A DNA stretch of 64,000 nucleotides from JACKIP01 sp963710165 (GTDB lineage: Bacteria; Pseudomonadota; Alphaproteobacteria; Micavibrionales; Micavibrionaceae), in NCBI GenBank assembly GCA_963710165.1, contig CAVPYZ010000001.1, positions 248,001 to 312,000 on the forward strand. Reading direction: 5' to 3'. Both the position numbers and the translations under genes were made by a program. Shown here piece after piece: positions 1-8,414 of this stretch (positions are counted from its first letter, which is position 1; each line of letters opens with the position of its first letter). The notes under the pieces were generated by a model. That model was not told where the DNA came from, did not search any database, and saw only the letters and a program-made list of their open reading frames with translations.

Positions 1-657
1 TTTTGTCATTTGGAAAATGGCAATACGCTCATTCTTCATTTGGGAATGTCGGGGCGCGTCCGTATTTTGGCACCCAGATCAAATTCACCAGCCGAAAAAC
101 ATGACCATTTCGAACTTAGAATGAAAGATGGTCATCATATTATTCTGAATGATGCGCGCCGTTTTGGTATGGTATTCGATGTTCTGCAAAAAGATATATC
201 TACACATCCATCCTTTGCACATTTGGGACCTGAACCTCTTTTAGAAGAATTCAATGCTGAATATTTACGTCTAAAACTCAAAAATAAGACGAGTGCAATT
301 AAGACAGCCATTATGGATCAGCGTATTGTGGTCGGTGTCGGTAATATTTATGCATGCGAAGCATTATACAGATCACGAATTTCGCCTAAAATGAAAGCAA
401 GTGATTTATCTTTTCCGACACTAAGCAGATTTGTCGAAGAAATAAAAACAGTTTTGAGAGAGGCTATAGAGGCCGGAGGTTCTACATTACGTGATCATAG
501 ATTACCGGACGGCGATTTTGGTTATTTTCAGCATACGCATTTTGTTTATGGACGTGAAAATAAGGCGTGTCTGGCGAGTGATTGCTCGGAAAACATAACC
601 CGTATCATTCAAACAGGGCGTTCAACGTTCTATTGTGCATGTTGTCAAAAAGCATAG
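1..657 (+). CDS. mutM: Formamidopyrimidine-DNA glycosylase MutM/Fpg (5' end outside window)
   Basis: Base-excision-repair glycosylase/AP lyase that removes oxidised purines such as 8-oxoguanine. The frame is open from base 1, so the N-terminus, including the catalytic Pro2, lies upstream. Visible family signatures are the LGMSGR strand near the start, the VGVGNIYACEAL helix-two-turn-helix, and a C-terminal zinc finger. The first cysteine pair of that finger is spaced C-x4-C (CLASDC) and the last is C-x2-C (CACC); from memory the C-x4-C form is usual in alphaproteobacterial MutM. The motif GRSTFYC is intact. In alphaproteobacteria mutM commonly lies close to rpsT and dnaA, as it does here. The identification is firm; only the start is missing. 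Confidence 0.96.
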   Translation, partial: FCHLENGNTLILHLGMSGRVRILAPRSNSPAEKHDHFELRMKDGHHIILNDARRFGMVFDVLQKDISTHPSFAHLGPEPLLEEFNAEYLRLKLKNKTSAIKTAIMDQRIVVGVGNIYACEALYRSRISPKMKASDLSFPTLSRFVEEIKTVLREAIEAGGSTLRDHRLPDGDFGYFQHTHFVYGRENKACLASDCSENITRIIQTGRSTFYCACCQKA

Positions 658-834
658 AAAAAAATTTGAGCTTATGTATTTTAAATCCAAGGTAAAACCA
701 TGGCGTGTAATGGCAGAAATAGAGGGAGAGTGTTTTAATCATTAATATGAAATGGTTACAGAATAACTCTTAAAAATGACCTGCTAAAATGGGAATAAAA
801 TCAGATTGTATACGATTGAAAATAGTATTATTTC

Positions 835-877
835 TGTGGATATTTCCTTGACAGAAGCTTTGTTATAACGCTATAAC
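835..877 (+). promoter_or_regulatory. Probable rpsT promoter with a DnaA-box-like 9-mer just upstream
   Basis: A perfect TTGACA -35 hexamer at 848-853 is followed after 18 bp by TATAAC at 872-877, about 33 nt before the rpsT start codon. Immediately upstream, 835-843 reads TGTGGATAT, one mismatch from the reverse complement of the DnaA box TTATCCACA. A single near-box is weak evidence for DnaA binding. The rest of the 252-nt mutM-rpsT gap holds no gene I can support. Confidence 0.55.
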
Positions 878-909
878 CACAAGTCTGTAGAAATTAGGAG
901 ATAAAAGAC

Positions 910-1182
910 ATGGCAAACCATGCTTCATCAAAGAAAAGAATTCGTCGTAATGACAATCGTGCCGAGATTAATGGCGCACGTCGTGGTCGTATCCGCACAT
1001 TTATTAAGAAAATAGAATTGGCTCTTGAAGAGGGCAATGCTGATAATGCGCAAGCAGCTTTAAAAGATGCGCAACCTGAAATGATGCGCGGTGTTGCCAA
1101 AGGCATATACCACAAAAATACAGTCGCTCGTAAGATTTCACGACTTTCACACCGTATCCATAAACTTAAAGTTTCAGGGTAA
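910..1182 (+). CDS. rpsT: 30S ribosomal protein S20
   Basis: Primary 16S rRNA-binding protein of the small subunit, 90 residues, typical length. The N-terminal MANHASSKKRIRRN and the downstream basic helices match the S20 family. An AGGAG Shine-Dalgarno lies 10 nt before the ATG. It sits directly upstream of dnaA, an arrangement common in alphaproteobacteria, and has its own strong promoter. A 13-bp hairpin follows the stop codon. Confidence 0.97.
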   Translation: MANHASSKKRIRRNDNRAEINGARRGRIRTFIKKIELALEEGNADNAQAALKDAQPEMMRGVAKGIYHKNTVARKISRLSHRIHKLKVSG

Positions 1183-1205
1183 AAAGTTCCTATTATTATT
1201 TGTAT

Positions 1206-1233
1206 TTAGCTCTGTAAAAATTTACGGAGCTAA
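1206..1233 (+). other. Hairpin downstream of rpsT
   Basis: TTAGCTCTGTAAA (1206-1218) pairs with TTTACGGAGCTAA (1221-1233) with one mismatch and a minimal loop. It starts 23 nt after the rpsT stop. There is no U-tract after it, so it may be a transcript 3' end stabiliser or weak terminator rather than a classic intrinsic terminator. Confidence 0.5.
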
Positions 1234-1299
1234 TCCCACGTGGAGATTATAGTTATAAGAACAAATATTTCTTTTTTGAATGTTCACGTTTTTTTCTTA

Positions 1300-1444
1300 T
1301 TGCCCTGACCTCATTTCTTGTTGTAACGTGAGGTCATCAGCACAGAAAAAAATGTTCTGAATGAAAGCAAATTCGGAAAGTCGTATTTATAATCTTTCAT
1401 GTTCACGACACAAAAAGTCGTATAGGGGAGGGCGAAAACGCCCT
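1300..1444 (+). promoter_or_regulatory. dnaA upstream region: weak promoter, inverted repeat and stem-loops
   Basis: The 381-nt rpsT-dnaA gap contains no convincing gene. A possible promoter is TTGCCC (1300-1305), 16 bp, TGTAAC (1322-1327). Its -10 is bracketed by a perfect inverted repeat, TGACCTCA at 1306-1313 and TGAGGTCA at 1329-1336, which could be an operator or a leader stem. Further down are a CGAC/GTCG stem (about 1406-1420) and AGGGCG-AAAA-CGCCCT (1429-1444). An 8-bp direct repeat TGTTCACG occurs at 1281 and 1400. No consensus DnaA box was found in this gap. The promoter assignment is weak; the repeats are read directly. Confidence 0.35.
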
Positions 1445-1563
1445 AAAAAAACAAAAATTGAAGTGACGTATCTGTTTGAGAAAACCTTTTCAGGCGTTGA
1501 TAACGTGTGTTCTATGAGCAGGGTTGTGCAGAGATTAAAGATGTTAATAATGGAGTCAAAAAA

Positions 1564-3024
1564 ATGAAGCAACCCGATAGAATTCTGAATGTTGTAGAGA
1601 ATAAAAAAGAGATAAAGCAAAAGGATGAAACAGTAAATTCTTATGCGCCTACAGCTGAAATTCAGGATCTTTGGGATCGTATTCACAAGACAATGCGCGG
1701 TGAATTCGGTGAGGCCGTTTTTCGTAGCTGGCTAAAGCCGCTTCAGCTTCAAGCATATTATCATAATACATTAGAAGTTTCCGTTCCGACGCGGTTTATT
1801 AAAGACTGGATTCAAAACCACTATTCAACGCGTATTCTGGAGATGTGCCAGAAAGAAGATAGTAATATTCAACGTATAGAATTTGTTGTGGCGCAATCTT
1901 CCTTTTCATCACTATCTATGTCTCCTGCGGAGGCAGAAGCGCAGAAACAAGTCGATCAGCCCGTTCTGGCCAAGGAAATTGAGGACGGTCCTTTCAATGA
2001 ATATTTTTCACCGCTGGATCCCCGTTTTACTTTTGACAGTTTTGTTATCGGAGAGCCAAATGCCCTAGCATGTTCTGCCGCACGCCGTGTTGCGGAGAGC
2101 ATTAGCGTTCCGTTTAATCCGCTTTATCTTTATGGTGGTGTTGGTTTGGGCAAAACCCATTTGATGCATGCTATTGCGTGGGAAATTCGTAAGCGCGATC
2201 CGGAAAAAATTGTTCTTTATCTTTCTGCTGAAAAATTCATGTACCAGTTTGTAAAAGCGTTACGTGCGCAAGATACCATGCGCTTTAAAGAATTCTTCCG
2301 CTCTGTTGATGTTTTAATGATGGATGACATTCAGTTTATTGCAGGTAAAGAGTCAACGCAGGAAGAATTTTTTCACACGTTTAATGCGCTGATTGATAAT
2401 AATAAACAGATTATTATCTCGTCGGATCGTGCGCCTTCCGATATGAGCGGGATAGATGAGCGTTTACGTTCGCGCTTAGCATGGGGATTGGTTGCAGATA
2501 TTCAACCCTCCACATACGAACTTCGTCTTGGTATTTTAGAGCGTAAAAGAGAATTGATGGCGGCAGATGTTCCACAATCCGTGCTTGAATTTCTTGCGCT
2601 AAAAATTACATCGAATATCCGTGAACTTGAAGGGGCGATGACCCGCCTTGTCGCGCATGCAGATGTTTGTCATCAGGACGTTACGCTTGAAACGGCGCAA
2701 AGTGTTTTGCATGATTTATTACGCTCACACGATCGTCGTATTACAATTGACGAAATCCAGAAAAAGGTTGTTCAACACTTTGCGCTAAAAATGGATGATA
2801 TGCATTCGGCCCGTCGCGCCAGAGCTGTTGCAAGACCGCGCCAAATTGCCATGTATCTTGCTAAACAAATGACGCAAAGATCGCTGCCAGAGATTGGTCG
2901 TAAATTCGGCGGACGTGATCATACAACCGTGATGCATGCGGTGAAAAAGGTAGAAGAGCTTATTAATCTAGATGAAGCGATAGCGCAAGATGTTGAAGTT
3001 ATTCAAAGAAGCTTAAAAGGCTAA
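1564..3024 (+). CDS. dnaA: Chromosomal replication initiator DnaA
   Basis: AAA+ ATPase that binds DnaA boxes at oriC, melts the origin and recruits the helicase; 486 residues. Domain I is near residues 35-110, followed by a variable linker, then the ATPase core with Walker A GGVGLGKTH (about 191), Walker B MMDDIQF (about 252) and the arginine-containing region after it. Domain IV carries the signature GRDHTTVMHAVKKV near 450. The frame is open farther upstream through a GTG at 1507, but the ATG at 1564 has a GGAG Shine-Dalgarno at suitable spacing, so I start there. The final stop overlaps by two bases the stop of the convergent gene at 3021-3599. Confidence 0.97.
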   Translation: MKQPDRILNVVENKKEIKQKDETVNSYAPTAEIQDLWDRIHKTMRGEFGEAVFRSWLKPLQLQAYYHNTLEVSVPTRFIKDWIQNHYSTRILEMCQKEDSNIQRIEFVVAQSSFSSLSMSPAEAEAQKQVDQPVLAKEIEDGPFNEYFSPLDPRFTFDSFVIGEPNALACSAARRVAESISVPFNPLYLYGGVGLGKTHLMHAIAWEIRKRDPEKIVLYLSAEKFMYQFVKALRAQDTMRFKEFFRSVDVLMMDDIQFIAGKESTQEEFFHTFNALIDNNKQIIISSDRAPSDMSGIDERLRSRLAWGLVADIQPSTYELRLGILERKRELMAADVPQSVLEFLALKITSNIRELEGAMTRLVAHADVCHQDVTLETAQSVLHDLLRSHDRRITIDEIQKKVVQHFALKMDDMHSARRARAVARPRQIAMYLAKQMTQRSLPEIGRKFGGRDHTTVMHAVKKVEELINLDEAIAQDVEVIQRSLKG

Positions 3025-3599
3025 TCAATCTCGTCAATTTTAGGAATGCTGTTCAAGCATTCCCGATATTTTAATACATCATTCCCATCCGTTGGCGGAT
3101 GAAAATAATATAATATAGCCTCATCATTATCTTCGGGAACAACATTTAACTTAAACCCGCTGTGACCGATGCTTAACATCATCAAGTGAAATTCTTTTTC
3201 CGGTAGGTTGATTACGTAGTCCGTTTCTGTTTCCAGACCTATCGCTATGGCACGCGTATCAAAAACAGCATCAGTTTCAAACAAAGAATCAACCTCTAGC
3301 CAGGCTTCATGAATTTGCTGAGACTTTTGCGCCGCCGCAGAATCATGTCTTTTTGTAAGACGGATTTGCGATATGTTATTTGCCTCATTCCCGTCATCTA
3401 TACGCCCTGACTTAAAGAGGCTGACATCATATATAGTATGGTCAAAATCATTTGTCATTGCCCACATACAGATATTGATATCTTTTTCAATCTCTTGATG
3501 TTGAATTGTTTGATAATGAAAACGGCTATCATCACTTGCAACCGCATGCGCCGTCAAAAGTAAAGAGAACAAAAGTAGAGGCAGTGTGTTTTTTATCAT
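3021..3599 (-). CDS. Exported protein of unknown function, 192 aa
   Basis: I do not recognise a family. The N-terminus has a clear Sec signal peptide: a lysine, a long leucine-rich core and a probable cleavage after AVA near residue 21. The mature part is acidic and polar with a few cysteines, so it is likely periplasmic. It converges on dnaA, overlapping its stop by two bases, and points away from dnaN, whose promoter lies just beyond its start. It appears to be a single-gene unit. Confidence 0.7.
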   Translation of the reverse strand: MIKNTLPLLLFSLLLTAHAVASDDSRFHYQTIQHQEIEKDINICMWAMTNDFDHTIYDVSLFKSGRIDDGNEANNISQIRLTKRHDSAAAQKSQQIHEAWLEVDSLFETDAVFDTRAIAIGLETETDYVINLPEKEFHLMMLSIGHSGFKLNVVPEDNDEAILYYFHPPTDGNDVLKYRECLNSIPKIDEID

Positions 3600-3653
3600 A
3601 AACGCAGTTTAGGCTTATTTTGATTGAAAGAAAAGACGTTCAAAAAAACGCGC

Positions 3654-3681
3654 TTGTTCAAGGCAATCCTTGTGCTATATT
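3654..3681 (+). promoter_or_regulatory. Candidate dnaN promoter
   Basis: TTGTTC (3654-3659), 16-bp spacer, TATATT (3676-3681), 45 nt upstream of the dnaN ATG. This would give dnaN a promoter of its own, which fits its separation from dnaA by a convergent gene. Confidence 0.45.
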
Positions 3682-3725
3682 CAAATAATTCCGTAAAAAA
3701 ATGATTCGAAAGTAGGACAATAGAG

Positions 3726-4841
3726 ATGAAATTTAGCATTGAACGGGCCGCCCTTTTAAGAGCCATCAACCATGTACAAGGCGTAGTTGAAAAGCGTAAT
3801 ACAGTTCCTATTCTCTCCAACGTTTTAATGAAGGCCGATAACGGTGTTTTAACCTTGGCCGCAACAGATATGGATCTGGAAATAAACGAAGCTGTCGCCG
3901 CACAGATAGATACGACAGGCGCCACGACTGTTCCCGCGCATATGCTTCATGACATCGTTCGCAAATTGCCGGATGGTACATCCGTTACATTCGCACTTGA
4001 TCCGGATGGTCATTCAATGACCGTGAAGTCCGGTCGGTCTAATTTCAAATTGAGTTGTTTGCCAATTGCTGATTTTCCAGAAATTGGTGCGGGCGAACTA
4101 CCATCTGAATTTTCAATTTCTTCGTCAGACCTGCGTGCATTAATTGATCGCACAAAGTTTGCAATGAGCACGGAAGAAACGCGTTATTACCTGAACGGAA
4201 TTTATTTACATGCTTTGGAAAGTGATGGTGTTACGCTATTACGTGCGGTTGCAACTGATGGCCATCGCCTCTCACGTTACGAAATGCCGTGTCCGACAGG
4301 TGCGGAAAACATTCCCGGTATTATTATTCCGCGCAAAGCCATTCTAGAAATTCGCAAACTGGTTGAAGAAGCAGCTGATACAATTAAAATCAATGTATCG
4401 GAAAGCAAAATCCGTTTTACATTTGATCATATTATCATGACATCGAAACTGATTGACGGCACATTTCCTGATTATGACCGCGTTATTCCAAAAGGTAACG
4501 ATAAAGTGGTTGAGATTGATCCAAAGGTTTTCACATCTGCCATTGATCGCGTTTCCACTATTTCTGATGGTAAAACACGCGCCGTTAAGATTGCGATGAA
4601 TGGTAAAACAATGACTTTGTCTGCCTCCACACCCGAGGCAGGAAGTGCAACGGAAGAAGTTGAAATCTCAAGCGATGCCAACATAGAAATTGGTTTTAAT
4701 GCGCGCTATTTGCTTGATATTACGTCCCAAATTGATGGTGATGGATGTCGGATTACGCTGGCGGATTCTGCATCACCAACAATTATTCAGGATAATAGCG
4801 ATCCATCAGCGCTCTATGTGCTTATGCCTCTGCGCGTTTAG
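3726..4841 (+). CDS. dnaN: DNA polymerase III beta subunit (sliding clamp)
   Basis: Ring-shaped processivity clamp for DNA polymerase III, also a platform for repair and Hda-mediated DnaA inactivation. At 371 residues it is full length, with three clamp domains recognisable by MKFSIERAALLRAINHVQ at the N-terminus, the central YYLNGIYLH and ATDGHRL motifs, and the C-terminal YVLMPLRV. An AGGA Shine-Dalgarno precedes the ATG. Unlike many bacteria it is not directly after dnaA: an inward-facing gene separates them. Its last 20 bases overlap the end of the convergent gene at 4822-5577. Confidence 0.97.
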   Translation: MKFSIERAALLRAINHVQGVVEKRNTVPILSNVLMKADNGVLTLAATDMDLEINEAVAAQIDTTGATTVPAHMLHDIVRKLPDGTSVTFALDPDGHSMTVKSGRSNFKLSCLPIADFPEIGAGELPSEFSISSSDLRALIDRTKFAMSTEETRYYLNGIYLHALESDGVTLLRAVATDGHRLSRYEMPCPTGAENIPGIIIPRKAILEIRKLVEEAADTIKINVSESKIRFTFDHIIMTSKLIDGTFPDYDRVIPKGNDKVVEIDPKVFTSAIDRVSTISDGKTRAVKIAMNGKTMTLSASTPEAGSATEEVEISSDANIEIGFNARYLLDITSQIDGDGCRITLADSASPTIIQDNSDPSALYVLMPLRV

Positions 4842-5577
4842 ATTTTATAAGTCCGTTTAAAATATTTGTAAAAATATCGATCCATTGATCGTGCGTTTGT
4901 TCGCCGCGATCAAAGACTTCATTTTTAAGTTCGATCAGAAGATTAGGCAGCCCCTTTTTATCGCCATGCGTTACAACGCTTGATGTCTTCATTTTCTTTA
5001 AATTATAAGGCTCATTCTGTCCAATGTGAAATTCAGGATGATGCGTTTCCAAGTAAGAGGTAAAGTAGCGGGCTGCATCCTCATGCTCATTATATAGAAG
5101 CCCGATATCCCAAGGACGCTCAGGCAGATTATCACCGGGACTTTCTGTAAAAGAATGAAGTGAAAAAATAAAAGGAACTTTGCCGAGTGCTTTAATGCGA
5201 TTAATCTGCATTTCTACTTGTGCATGATAGGGATAATAGTACATGGCTAATCTGGCCGCGCGTTCTTCTTCACTTAAACCTATATTGGCTGGTACGTTAT
5301 ATCCGAAATAATGCTGAACAATGACATCAGGATGGTCTTCATCACGATTCAAATCTGAAATCAGGCGTGTGTAATCTCCCAAAATTGCCGTAGCGCCAAG
5401 CTTTTCTGCCACACCACAGGTAATTTTTTTCATAGGAGGGTCAAAGGCATGATGACCTTCCAATATTGATGGATTCGATAGACCTAAATCACCCAACTCC
5501 TCAGGAATTTTATTTTCTGCATGTTCACACAAAAGAATAAGCGGAACATCAGACTCAGGATTTAGAAGCGTAAACAT
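4822..5577 (-). CDS. N-formylglutamate amidohydrolase family protein
   Basis: 251 residues with the hallmarks of the FGase family (PF05013): LLCEHAENKIP near the start, a GDYTRLISDLNR segment (arginine/asparagine substrate-binding region), FSLHSFTE and a C-terminal LIELKNE. Known members hydrolyse N-formylglutamate or related N-acyl amino acids using a zinc ion; many homologues are uncharacterised. It begins two nucleotides after the stop of the glutamate-cysteine-ligase-like gene and is probably co-translated with it, suggesting a shared glutamate-derived substrate. That link is inference. The 3' end overlaps dnaN by 20 bases on the other strand. Confidence 0.82.
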   Translation of the reverse strand: MFTLLNPESDVPLILLCEHAENKIPEELGDLGLSNPSILEGHHAFDPPMKKITCGVAEKLGATAILGDYTRLISDLNRDEDHPDVIVQHYFGYNVPANIGLSEEERAARLAMYYYPYHAQVEMQINRIKALGKVPFIFSLHSFTESPGDNLPERPWDIGLLYNEHEDAARYFTSYLETHHPEFHIGQNEPYNLKKMKTSSVVTHGDKKGLPNLLIELKNEVFDRGEQTHDQWIDIFTNILNGLIKSKRAEA

Positions 5578-5579
5578 TT

Positions 5580-7112
5580 TTATCTTTCTAAAATTGTTAT
5601 GGCTTGATGTTGAGACCCTAAAATTTCGTCGATCTGCTCCCCCCAGTTTCGTCCGTCTGTAAAACGATCGTGATAACTATCTTCTTGAATAAGTTCTCTG
5701 ATAAAACCACGTTGTGCTTCCATATCATCAAAAAGATCATACCAGACTTGAGCATTTGTCGTACGGTTTTCTGCCTTGTAACGCCAGCTATGTAGCATAT
5801 CCGACATACCTGTTTCACGATGAAAGTTTTCCATCATTGGTAAAAGAGTATCATTTAAAAAATTATGAACAGTTTTCCCTAAGTTGCTAGCGCCAAATGG
5901 CGTGTCAACAAATCTTGCATTATCTGCGCCTCTTCTAAGTGCGGCGTCAATATTTGCACGAATAACGCCATGCGCTGTTTCCGGATCAGAAAAAAGTGGA
6001 ATACCGTAATCTGTCTCAAGAGCTTGGATTAGTCTTTGCCGCGAAACATCATCATAATCGATCATTGAACATAGGAGCATAACGTCTTGAAACACTTCTG
6101 GGCCTTCGTCAAAATCGCGGCGTTCAAATAATGTTCCTTCGCCGCCTGGAATTCCTTTAATTTTGTAATTGTACCAGAATTGCGACATGCCCATTTCAAA
6201 CTGGCTGATGTTTTCAGGGCCTAGACCTTTCATATCATTTGGTTTTAATTCCATACCACCTTTAGGAGCAGGAACTATTTGACCGTCATGATCATAATAG
6301 GCAAGCATGCTGGTATCTAAAATTCGTTCAATTGTACGATCTACAAATTCGCTGTGATCTTTAGCAGCAAAAAGAAAATCAGGATACATACCGCGATTGC
6401 CTAGTGCGCGGCGTGAACGAAGCCCTGAATGATGGTTAACACGTACGTCTGGGTTATCATTTTGATAAGGCGGTCTGTTTTCCGTATAGATAAACCAAAA
6501 TGGAGACATTGCCACCTGTAAACGTGCCATTACAAAAGCGTCCTGTGGATTACGTGCATTTGTTGTCCAGTGGACACAATCATTAACTACCGGATAAGCA
6601 ACAGCTTCAGGACCAAGATGCATCTCAAATGCTTTCAGCATTGTTCTTGGGCGGTCACTATAATCGGCACCTTCGCCACGTGGGCCAATAATGCTATTTA
6701 AACAAGCCTCATTTGATGAAAAAGGCATACACGAGAACGGAGAAAGCTTAAGACCAAGTCCATCCATTCTTGCCGTGATCAGAGATTTTTGACGCCATAT
6801 ATCTAGCGGCGACTTTATGAGGTTAGCTTTAACATATGCACCATCATTTTTCACTTCAATCATATGCGTTCCGGGTTCGTCGCTATAATGGACTATCTCT
6901 TCTTCAGATACATCGCCTGTTTTTTGATTTCTATAAGGTCCGGTTAACTCTAAATGTATTTCGTCGTTTGGAAGTGCAAAGTTAATATCAGACAGCATCA
7001 TTTCATTCTCGCCGCCGCTTGTGCGCTCTGCGTCGTCACCAAATCCTGAAAATGATTGTAAGAGTCCTTCCCGCGTGATCGGGTCTTTTTTATCTGGATT
7101 ACTCAATCCCAT
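5580..7112 (-). CDS. Glutamate-cysteine ligase-like protein (divergent GCS2-type)
   Basis: 510 residues. The central part (a trough of hydrophobic residues around MARLQVAMSPFWF followed by a SGLRSRRALG segment) resembles the glutamate-cysteine ligase 2 / carboxylate-amine ligase fold, and an N-terminal EIHLELTG strand could carry a metal-binding glutamate. In alphaproteobacteria gshA commonly follows rsmE, exactly the position here, which supports a role in the first step of glutathione synthesis. The sequence is divergent enough that substrate specificity cannot be stated. A GAGGTG Shine-Dalgarno precedes the ATG. The next gene starts two bases after its stop. Confidence 0.5.
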   Translation of the reverse strand: MGLSNPDKKDPITREGLLQSFSGFGDDAERTSGGENEMMLSDINFALPNDEIHLELTGPYRNQKTGDVSEEEIVHYSDEPGTHMIEVKNDGAYVKANLIKSPLDIWRQKSLITARMDGLGLKLSPFSCMPFSSNEACLNSIIGPRGEGADYSDRPRTMLKAFEMHLGPEAVAYPVVNDCVHWTTNARNPQDAFVMARLQVAMSPFWFIYTENRPPYQNDNPDVRVNHHSGLRSRRALGNRGMYPDFLFAAKDHSEFVDRTIERILDTSMLAYYDHDGQIVPAPKGGMELKPNDMKGLGPENISQFEMGMSQFWYNYKIKGIPGGEGTLFERRDFDEGPEVFQDVMLLCSMIDYDDVSRQRLIQALETDYGIPLFSDPETAHGVIRANIDAALRRGADNARFVDTPFGASNLGKTVHNFLNDTLLPMMENFHRETGMSDMLHSWRYKAENRTTNAQVWYDLFDDMEAQRGFIRELIQEDSYHDRFTDGRNWGEQIDEILGSQHQAITILER

Positions 7113-7155
7113 GATTCACACCTCTTTTTATTTTTTAGAAAAAGATTATTACTAA

Positions 7156-7878
7156 TTAAGCATCTGAAATGCAAGATAAAATTTTGAGTGCGGCGGTTTC
7201 GGTGCGTAGAATATTTTTCCCAAGAGAAATTGGAGTTAGATTATTTTGGTTTTTTAAAAAAATAACTTCTTTTTTGCTAAATCCTCCCTCTGGGCCTATT
7301 AGGAAGCCGCTTGTTTCTTCTGTTTTGACTGTCTGAATAGGTGAAGCTGTCTCGTCACGTTCGATGGCAGCATAGACAGTCATATTACATTTTATATTCT
7401 CCAGACATTCGGCCAATGGTTTTAAGGGAAGGAGGGTTGGAATTTTAATACGCTCACATTGTTCAGACGCTTCAATATTTTGAGCTTGTAAGCGTTGGGA
7501 GTTTATTTTTCTAACGTCTGTATGTTCGGTAATAACTGGGTGCAGATGTGTAACGCCTAATTCAACAGATTTTTCGATGAGAAAATCCATACGTGTTTTT
7601 TTGATTGGTGCGAATAGCAGATGAATTTCTTTTTGTACCGTCTCGGGATCACGCAAATGCTGAATACAACGAACATCGATATGCTTTTTACTGACATCGC
7701 TGATCTCTGCCAGCCATTCACCATGTGTTTCGTTAAAGATACGAATATTGTCGCCAAGTTTGCAACGTAGGACGTGGAGCAGATAATGCACCTGTTCTTT
7801 GGTTAATGTAGCCATCTGATCTAGAGCAAGATTTTCAGCTGAATAAAGGCGTGGGAGTTTGTGCAGATCTTTAGCCAA
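7156..7878 (-). CDS. rsmE: 16S rRNA (uracil1498-N3)-methyltransferase RsmE
   Basis: SPOUT-fold SAM-dependent methylase of 16S rRNA U1498, 240 residues. The C-terminal knot motifs FLIGPEGGFSKKEV and SLGKNILRTETAAL are diagnostic. The N-terminal PUA-like domain begins LPRLYSAENLAL. The start is a TTG at 7878 rather than the ATG 21 codons in, because a GGAGG Shine-Dalgarno sits 6 nt before the TTG and the family N-terminus needs this segment. It overlaps the rimM stop by 8 nt, so the two are translationally coupled. Confidence 0.93.
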   Translation of the reverse strand: MAKDLHKLPRLYSAENLALDQMATLTKEQVHYLLHVLRCKLGDNIRIFNETHGEWLAEISDVSKKHIDVRCIQHLRDPETVQKEIHLLFAPIKKTRMDFLIEKSVELGVTHLHPVITEHTDVRKINSQRLQAQNIEASEQCERIKIPTLLPLKPLAECLENIKCNMTVYAAIERDETASPIQTVKTEETSGFLIGPEGGFSKKEVIFLKNQNNLTPISLGKNILRTETAALKILSCISDA

Positions 7879-8374
7879 TAAGACCCTCCGGTATGATAAC
7901 GGTTATTTTCTTATTCTTAATATCTACGGACTCTACAAATTCGTCCTGAAAAGGTAGGTAAAAGCTTTCAGCGCCTGCCGGTTGTATGTCCAGTAAATCA
8001 CCAGCGCCAAAATTTTCAATGGCAATAACCTTGCCAATTTCTATATCATTTTCGTAAGCAGTACAGCCGATAAGGTCTTTTTGCAAAAATTCGCCTTCTT
8101 CGGCTGGGGCGATGGAGGTTACATCAATGAAAAGCTCAGTATGGCGCAGCTTTTCGGCTTGATCGCGATCATTAATTCCCTCAATTGCAGCAACATAGCC
8201 GCCTTTAATCGCATTTTTGATATTTATTGTGAGCGCGTCATGACCCGTTTCTGCAATATAGAAAGGATTATATGATTTTACATCCTCTATATTTTCACCG
8301 TAATAGTGCAGCTTCACAAGACCTTTGATCCCGTGGGCTGTTGTAATTTTCGCGATGAGGATACGTTCTGACAT
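7871..8374 (-). CDS. rimM: Ribosome maturation factor RimM
   Basis: Binds S19 and assists maturation of the 30S head. 167 residues with the N-terminal RimM signature (TTAHGIKGLVKL) and a C-terminal PRC-barrel domain ending in YLPFQDEFV. The usual partners trmD and rplS are not downstream; rsmE takes that place. The ATG lies 6 nt after a strong GC-rich hairpin (8381-8405) that contains the only purine-rich stretch upstream, so its translation may depend on opening that stem. Confidence 0.93.
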   Translation of the reverse strand: MSERILIAKITTAHGIKGLVKLHYYGENIEDVKSYNPFYIAETGHDALTINIKNAIKGGYVAAIEGINDRDQAEKLRHTELFIDVTSIAPAEEGEFLQKDLIGCTAYENDIEIGKVIAIENFGAGDLLDIQPAGAESFYLPFQDEFVESVDIKNKKITVIIPEGLIG

Positions 8375-8380
8375 AATAAG

Positions 8381-8405
8381 AACCGCCCCATTAAGGGGGG
8401 CGGTT
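8381..8405 (-). other. GC-rich stem-loop between rpsP and rimM
   Basis: AACCGCCCC (8381-8389) and GGGGCGGTT (8397-8405) form a perfect 9-bp stem with a 7-nt loop. On the transcribed strand it is followed by CTTATT and the rimM ATG. It could attenuate transcription, or hide the rimM ribosome-binding region, or mark a processing site between the two cistrons. Confidence 0.65.
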
Positions 8406-8414
8406 AGATATTAT

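Noticed and set aside
674..745. 23-codon frame after mutM
   Set aside because: No Shine-Dalgarno, no similarity to known small proteins, and it spans a plain AT-rich gap.
894..1115. Antisense frame in rpsT
   Set aside because: A shadow of the S20 coding sequence with no ribosome-binding site or homology.
1429..1444. AGGGCG/CGCCCT stem as a plus-strand terminator
   Set aside because: It is followed by A, not T, and lies before dnaA with no gene ending there.
1361..1567. 68-residue open frame before dnaA
   Set aside because: It overlaps the dnaA start, lacks a Shine-Dalgarno, and its composition looks like translated stem-loop DNA.
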